Source of the DNA: Pseudomonas migulae NBRC 103157
GTDB lineage: Bacteria; Pseudomonadota; Gammaproteobacteria; Pseudomonadales; Pseudomonadaceae
Assembly: GCF_002091715.1 (NCBI RefSeq)
Contig: NZ_BDAG01000037.1
Location: 1 to 64,000 of the forward strand
DNA: 64,000 nt
Reading direction: 5' to 3'
Shown: piece by piece, positions 60,961 through 64,000 of the stretch
Position numbering within the stretch: position 1 is the stretch's first letter
Layout of the letters: each line of letters begins with the position of its first letter
Notes under the pieces: model-generated
Seen by the model: the letters and a program-made list of their open reading frames with translations, nothing else
The model's database searches: none
Told to the model about the DNA's origin: nothing
Position numbers and translations under genes: made by a program

Positions 60961-61419
60961 ATGACTCGCCTGGACTGGCTCGCCGATCACCCGCAGCACA
61001 GCGACACCTTTGCTGCCTGGATCCATCGGCAATTTCACTACGAATACGCGGAACAACCTCTGCTCGACTGGCAACGGGAATTTGCCGAGGGCCAGATCAA
61101 CGGTGACTGGAAATGCCTGATTGCACTGGAAGGGGATCAATTGAAAGGTGGCGCCGCGCTGGCCAAGGCAGATCTGGCCCAGCGCCCCGATCTCGGCCCG
61201 TGGCTGGCCTGCGTATTCATCAGCCCCGAAGCTCGGGGAAAGGGCCTGGCGGAACGTTTGATCGAAGGTATAGGCGAGGAAGCGAAAATCAGCGGTGTGG
61301 CGAGAATCTATCTGCACACCCAAGACAAGCACGATTACTACGCCAAACGTGGCTGGGCGGTGCTGGATCGTTTTCGCGCCTGGGATAAAGAACAATGGCT
61401 CATGGTGCGAGACCTGTGA
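60961..61419 (+). CDS. GNAT-family N-acetyltransferase
   Basis: This 152-residue protein has the acetyl-CoA loop SPEARGKGLAERLIEGI (about residues 83-99; motif Q/RxxGxG/A) and a C-terminal YLHTQDKHDYYAKRGWAV typical of GNAT enzymes. The acceptor is unknown. GAAAGGATT is the ribosome site. It follows the AraC gene by 41 bp and converges on the dipZ gene. Confidence 0.9.
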   Translation: MTRLDWLADHPQHSDTFAAWIHRQFHYEYAEQPLLDWQREFAEGQINGDWKCLIALEGDQLKGGAALAKADLAQRPDLGPWLACVFISPEARGKGLAERLIEGIGEEAKISGVARIYLHTQDKHDYYAKRGWAVLDRFRAWDKEQWLMVRDL

Positions 61420-61436
61420 GCCATTGATCTTTCGGT

Positions 61437-62666
61437 TTATGCCGCTGGCGCGGGGGCTTTGGCGTCTGCCTTGGCCTCTTCCAGCAGTTGCTGGATCATT
61501 TTCTCCTGAGTCTCGTAGCGACCTTCACCGAAGTGGGTGAAACGCACCTGCCCCTTGGCATCGATCAGGTAGTGAGCGGGCCAGTACTGGTTATCGAAGT
61601 TGCGCCAGATCGCGTAGTTGTTGTCGATGGCCACCGGGTAGGTGATGCCGAGCTTCTTCACCTGATCCTTGACGTTGCCGATGATGCGTTCGAAGCCGTA
61701 CTCCGGGGTGTGGACGCCAATCACCACCAGGCCATCCTTCTCGTATTTCTTCGCCCAGTCCTTCACATAAGGCAGGGTGTGCTGGCAGTTGATGCAGTCG
61801 TAGGTCCAGAAGTCCACCAGCACCACTTTGCCTTTGAGCGAGTCGTTGGTCAGGGCGGGCGAGTTGATCCATTCGACGGCGCCGGACAACGACGGCATGG
61901 CGCCTTGGGCATTGCCCTGGGTGGTGTCGGCCTTGACCTTGCTGACCAGGTAATCCACCACTTTCGGTACGCTTTCCAACACACCTTTCTCGAGGGTGCT
62001 GACGCCTTCGGACGAAGTGCCGGCCAGCAGGGTCTTGTCGGCGCCGGTGGAAATCACCACCGCGGCGGCCAGTACCGCAAACCCGGCCCCCTTACGCAGC
62101 CAACCGGTGACCGGAATCGATGCTTTCAAGCGATTGACCAGGCCGCGGCCGGCGAAAATCAAGGTGCCCAGGGACAATGCGCTGCCCAGACCGTACGCCA
62201 CCAGCAACAGACTGGTTTGTGCGTTGGCGCCTTGCAACATGGCACCGGTGAGGATCACGCCGAGGATCGGCCCGGCGCACGGTGCCCAGAGCAGACCAGT
62301 AGCGACGCCGATCGTGACCGAACCCAATGGGCCGGACATTTTCCGGGTTTGCGGATCGAGGCGGTTGCCCAGCAGTACGAACGGGCGAGCCAGCCAGCCA
62401 CCGACCCGTGCGGAAATCAGCGACAGGGCGAACAGACCCATCACGATCAGGGCCACGTGACGGCCGGTGTTGTTGGCTTGTACCACCCATTCGCTGCTGA
62501 CTACGGCCAGGCTGGAAATCAGGGCGAAGGTCAGGACCATGCCGCCGAGGGTGAGCAGGATCGACGAGCGAGTGCGGTCAACGCCGGCGAACAGAAACGG
62601 CACGACCGGGAGGATGCAAGGGCTGAGGACGGTCAATATGCCGCCCAGGAAAGCGATGAGAAACAT
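61437..62666 (-). CDS. dipZ: DipZ-like fusion of CcdA-type membrane domain and thioredoxin-like domain
   Basis: This 409-residue protein has an N-terminal CcdA/DsbD-type domain of about six helices (SPCILPVVPFLFAG and GLLWAPCAGPILGV supply the two cysteines) and a periplasmic thioredoxin-like domain. The latter has the redox motif CINC in VDFWTYDCINCQHTLP. The protein passes reducing power from the cytoplasm to periplasmic thiols, for cytochrome c maturation or repair. The start at 62666 is favoured over an upstream GTG because AGGTG sits at the right distance. Confidence 0.92.
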   Translation of the reverse strand: MFLIAFLGGILTVLSPCILPVVPFLFAGVDRTRSSILLTLGGMVLTFALISSLAVVSSEWVVQANNTGRHVALIVMGLFALSLISARVGGWLARPFVLLGNRLDPQTRKMSGPLGSVTIGVATGLLWAPCAGPILGVILTGAMLQGANAQTSLLLVAYGLGSALSLGTLIFAGRGLVNRLKASIPVTGWLRKGAGFAVLAAAVVISTGADKTLLAGTSSEGVSTLEKGVLESVPKVVDYLVSKVKADTTQGNAQGAMPSLSGAVEWINSPALTNDSLKGKVVLVDFWTYDCINCQHTLPYVKDWAKKYEKDGLVVIGVHTPEYGFERIIGNVKDQVKKLGITYPVAIDNNYAIWRNFDNQYWPAHYLIDAKGQVRFTHFGEGRYETQEKMIQQLLEEAKADAKAPAPAA

Positions 62667-62705
62667 GAGGATCACCTAATGCATTAGAGGGTGGCAACAC
62701 GCCCC

Positions 62706-62794
62706 TGTAGGAGCCGGCTTGCTGGCGATAGCGATCTGGCAGTCACATCGATGTTGAATGCGCTGCCACCATCGCCAGCAAGCCGGCGCCTACA
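62706..62794. repeat. REP-type inverted repeat
   Basis: The 24-bp arms at 62706-62729 and 62771-62794 pair with a single mismatch; they lie between dipZ and the small periplasmic protein gene. Confidence 0.88.
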
Positions 62795-62810
62795 GTGGAA
62801 CGGCGTGGCT

Positions 62811-63023
62811 TCAGGCCGTCTGCTCATCCAGCAACTGGCCTTGTGGCGTGCGGCTGGAGCCGTCCTGTGCCAGGAGGGCGTTGGTGCCCTGCTCGCTCAC
62901 CGGGGTCAGCTGGAAGCAGGTGCTGCTGCCGCAGGTGCTTTTTTCAACAGCGGCGTTGGCATGGGCGGCCGCGCCGGCAAGGGCGAAGGCGGCGGCGGTC
63001 AAGAAGCGGGTTACGTTTTTCAT
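62811..63023 (-). CDS. Small periplasmic protein
   Basis: This 70-residue protein has a clear signal peptide (MKNVTRFLTAAAFALAGAAAHANA) and a mature part of about 46 residues with two close cysteines (STCGSSTC). The pair could form a disulphide or bind metal; dipZ lies just downstream. I do not recognise a family. AGGAAAA provides a ribosome site. Confidence 0.75.
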   Translation of the reverse strand: MKNVTRFLTAAAFALAGAAAHANAAVEKSTCGSSTCFQLTPVSEQGTNALLAQDGSSRTPQGQLLDEQTA

Positions 63024-63071
63024 GATGTTTTTCCTGTTTCAAAGGGGATTGGCAATCGGTCAGCGAAGGAC

Positions 63072-63332
63072 TCAGTTGTCTGAATCGCAGTCAGCAAATT
63101 TGCGGTAGTCCAGGACCTGGGTTTTGTTCTGGGAATCCAGGTACGTCAGGTGGGCGTCTACAATCCCGCAGGAATTCGAGGCGTCCTGTTTCAGCGACAC
63201 CACTTTCTTGATGTCCAGGTGCGTGCCGTAGGAGTAGGTTTTCGCGGTGACGTCTGCTTCGGCACGGGCCGACAGGGTGCAGATGTTCAGGGCGGCAAAC
63301 AGACAAGCGGCGTAGATGGCTTTGGTGTTCAT
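63072..63332 (-). CDS. DUF2790 family periplasmic protein
   Basis: This 86-residue protein has a signal peptide (cleavage near SARAEA) and a mature domain, YSYGTHLDIKKVVSL...SNSCGIVDAHLTYLDSQNK, with two cysteines. It is a typical DUF2790 member of Pseudomonas. These small proteins are often controlled by copper or other two-component systems; the function is unknown. TTGAGGAAA precedes the start. The divergent response regulator at 63639 is a candidate controller. Confidence 0.85.
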   Translation of the reverse strand: MNTKAIYAACLFAALNICTLSARAEADVTAKTYSYGTHLDIKKVVSLKQDASNSCGIVDAHLTYLDSQNKTQVLDYRKFADCDSDN

Positions 63333-63462
63333 GACGGTTTCCTCAAGGCTTCAATAAGTAGGTCGTTCAATTGAGCCGAGGCGGTTGGGTGTGCCTCGAT
63401 GGAACCTATTAGAAGCCTGCGAGGTATCTCGTCTGTGTCGAAAACCGGCGCCTGTAAATCGG

Positions 63463-63567
63463 TACGTATCAAAGGGGCCTGCGGATACACAGCGATACAA
63501 ACCCCCTGAAATCCGGCGTTTTTGCGTCCATGTGTATCCGTCGATACACCAGATACACTGCAATACA
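63463..63567. promoter_or_regulatory. Cluster of GATACA repeats in the divergent control region
   Basis: GATACA occurs at 63484, 63494, 63543 and 63552, AATACA at 63562 and an inverted GTATC near 63467, so neighbouring repeats are spaced 9-10 bp. GTGTATC-CGTC-GATACAC (63532-63549) is a perfect 7-bp inverted repeat. This looks like an operator array shared by the DUF2790 gene and the response regulator gene. The rest of the 306-bp spacer holds no gene. Confidence 0.5.
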
Positions 63568-63638
63568 AAGGGTGGCGGGCGAACGGGCAAAGGCTCGGTA
63601 GACTGTGCGTCATCCCCCATATTCAGAGGCTTGGCCCC

Positions 63639-64000
63639 ATGGAACACGTCGATCACATTCTCATCGTGGACGATGACCGCGAGATTCGAGAGCTGGTAGG
63701 CAACTACCTGAAGAAGAATGGCCTGCGCACCACCGTCGTCGCTGATGGCCGGCAGATGCGCGCGTTCCTGGAGTCCACGCCGGTGGACTTGATCGTGCTC
63801 GACATCATGATGCCGGGCGACGATGGCCTGATGCTGTGCCGCGAGATCCGCGCAGGCAAACACAAGGCTACCCCGGTATTGATGCTCACCGCCCGCAACG
63901 ATGAAACCGACCGCATCATCGGCCTGGAAATGGGCGCCGACGACTACCTGGTCAAGCCGTTCGCCGCCCGTGAACTGCTCGCGCGGATCAACGCGGTGTT
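63639..64000 (+). CDS. Response regulator, OmpR class (start only; runs off the window)
   Basis: The first 120 residues form a receiver domain: ILIVDDDREIRELVGNYL, the phospho-acceptor aspartate in LIVLDIMMPGDDG near residue 58 and the lysine in DDYLVKPFAARELLARI. The sequence stops at the window edge before the output domain, which is inferred to be a winged helix from the OmpR-like receiver. AGAGGC lies upstream of the ATG. It is divergent from the DUF2790 gene. Confidence 0.88.
   Translation, partial: MEHVDHILIVDDDREIRELVGNYLKKNGLRTTVVADGRQMRAFLESTPVDLIVLDIMMPGDDGLMLCREIRAGKHKATPVLMLTARNDETDRIIGLEMGADDYLVKPFAARELLARINAV

Noticed and set aside
1..64000. CRISPR arrays, tRNA or rRNA genes
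   Set aside because: No regularly spaced direct repeats with unique spacers and no tRNA- or rRNA-like segments were noticed by reading; a dedicated scan was not possible.

Overview
The window is about 64 kb of a high-GC Gram-negative chromosome, most likely a Pseudomonas of the fluorescens group. I infer this from the codon use, from many dispersed REP-type hairpins built on core sequences such as GTGGGAGC/GCTTGCTCGCGA, and from typical Pseudomonas families (DUF2790, phosphatidylcholine synthase, LigD). No rRNA, tRNA, CRISPR array, prophage or transposase gene was seen.

Region 1 (0.5-18.4 kb) is an aromatic-amine catabolism island. It holds a FeaR-type AraC activator, a TTQ aromatic amine dehydrogenase operon (aauB-E-D-A plus a small cytochrome c), a cytochrome c plus phenylacetaldehyde-type dehydrogenase operon, a porin, a chemoreceptor, an HpaC-type flavin reductase and a PAS histidine kinase/FixJ-type regulator pair. 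Nearby are a BktB-like thiolase and an MscS-type channel. The inferred logic is that amines enter by the porin and are deaminated in the periplasm, with electrons passing to cytochromes c. The aldehyde is then oxidised in the cytoplasm, and the arylacetate is degraded by genes outside the window. Three promoters (porin, cytochrome/ALDH, aauB) carry the same architecture: two TGGCA-N8-(A/C)A(A/T) boxes exactly 21 bp apart, and a -10-like hexamer starting exactly 22 bp after the second box. This fits the published E. coli FeaR motif and is the best-supported new observation here.

Region 2 (18.8-43.9 kb) is a complete-looking Wzx/Wzy-type exopolysaccharide locus. It has a priming phosphoglycosyltransferase, a long minus-strand run of glycosyltransferases and acyltransferases, a GMC oxidoreductase paired with a 64-residue Tat-signal protein, a flippase, a polymerase/ligase, a secreted glycoside hydrolase, GalE, and an export module (Wza-like, outer-membrane barrel, Wzz-like, BY-kinase). 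The module resembles the EpsE/L/F/G sets of exosortase-linked EPS loci. A nearby small secreted protein ends in a VPLPA-CTERM-like tripartite tail, but no exosortase is present in the window.

Region 3 (44-64 kb) is mixed housekeeping and accessory content: AraC regulators, an AhpD-like protein, a glutaredoxin, a lipoprotein, an operon of an HDO-family protein, a methyltransferase and LigD, a cupin, a DUF533 protein, Pcs, DUF488, a tandem Usp, a methyltransferase, DUF4242, GNAT, DipZ, small periplasmic proteins and the start of an OmpR-class response regulator.

A second repeat family of about 300 bp, rich in hairpins, occurs at least four times: near the left edge, a decayed copy near 46.0 kb, and a head-to-head pair at 55.0-55.8 kb. 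One of its stems has changed on both arms between copies, which suggests selection for the structure.
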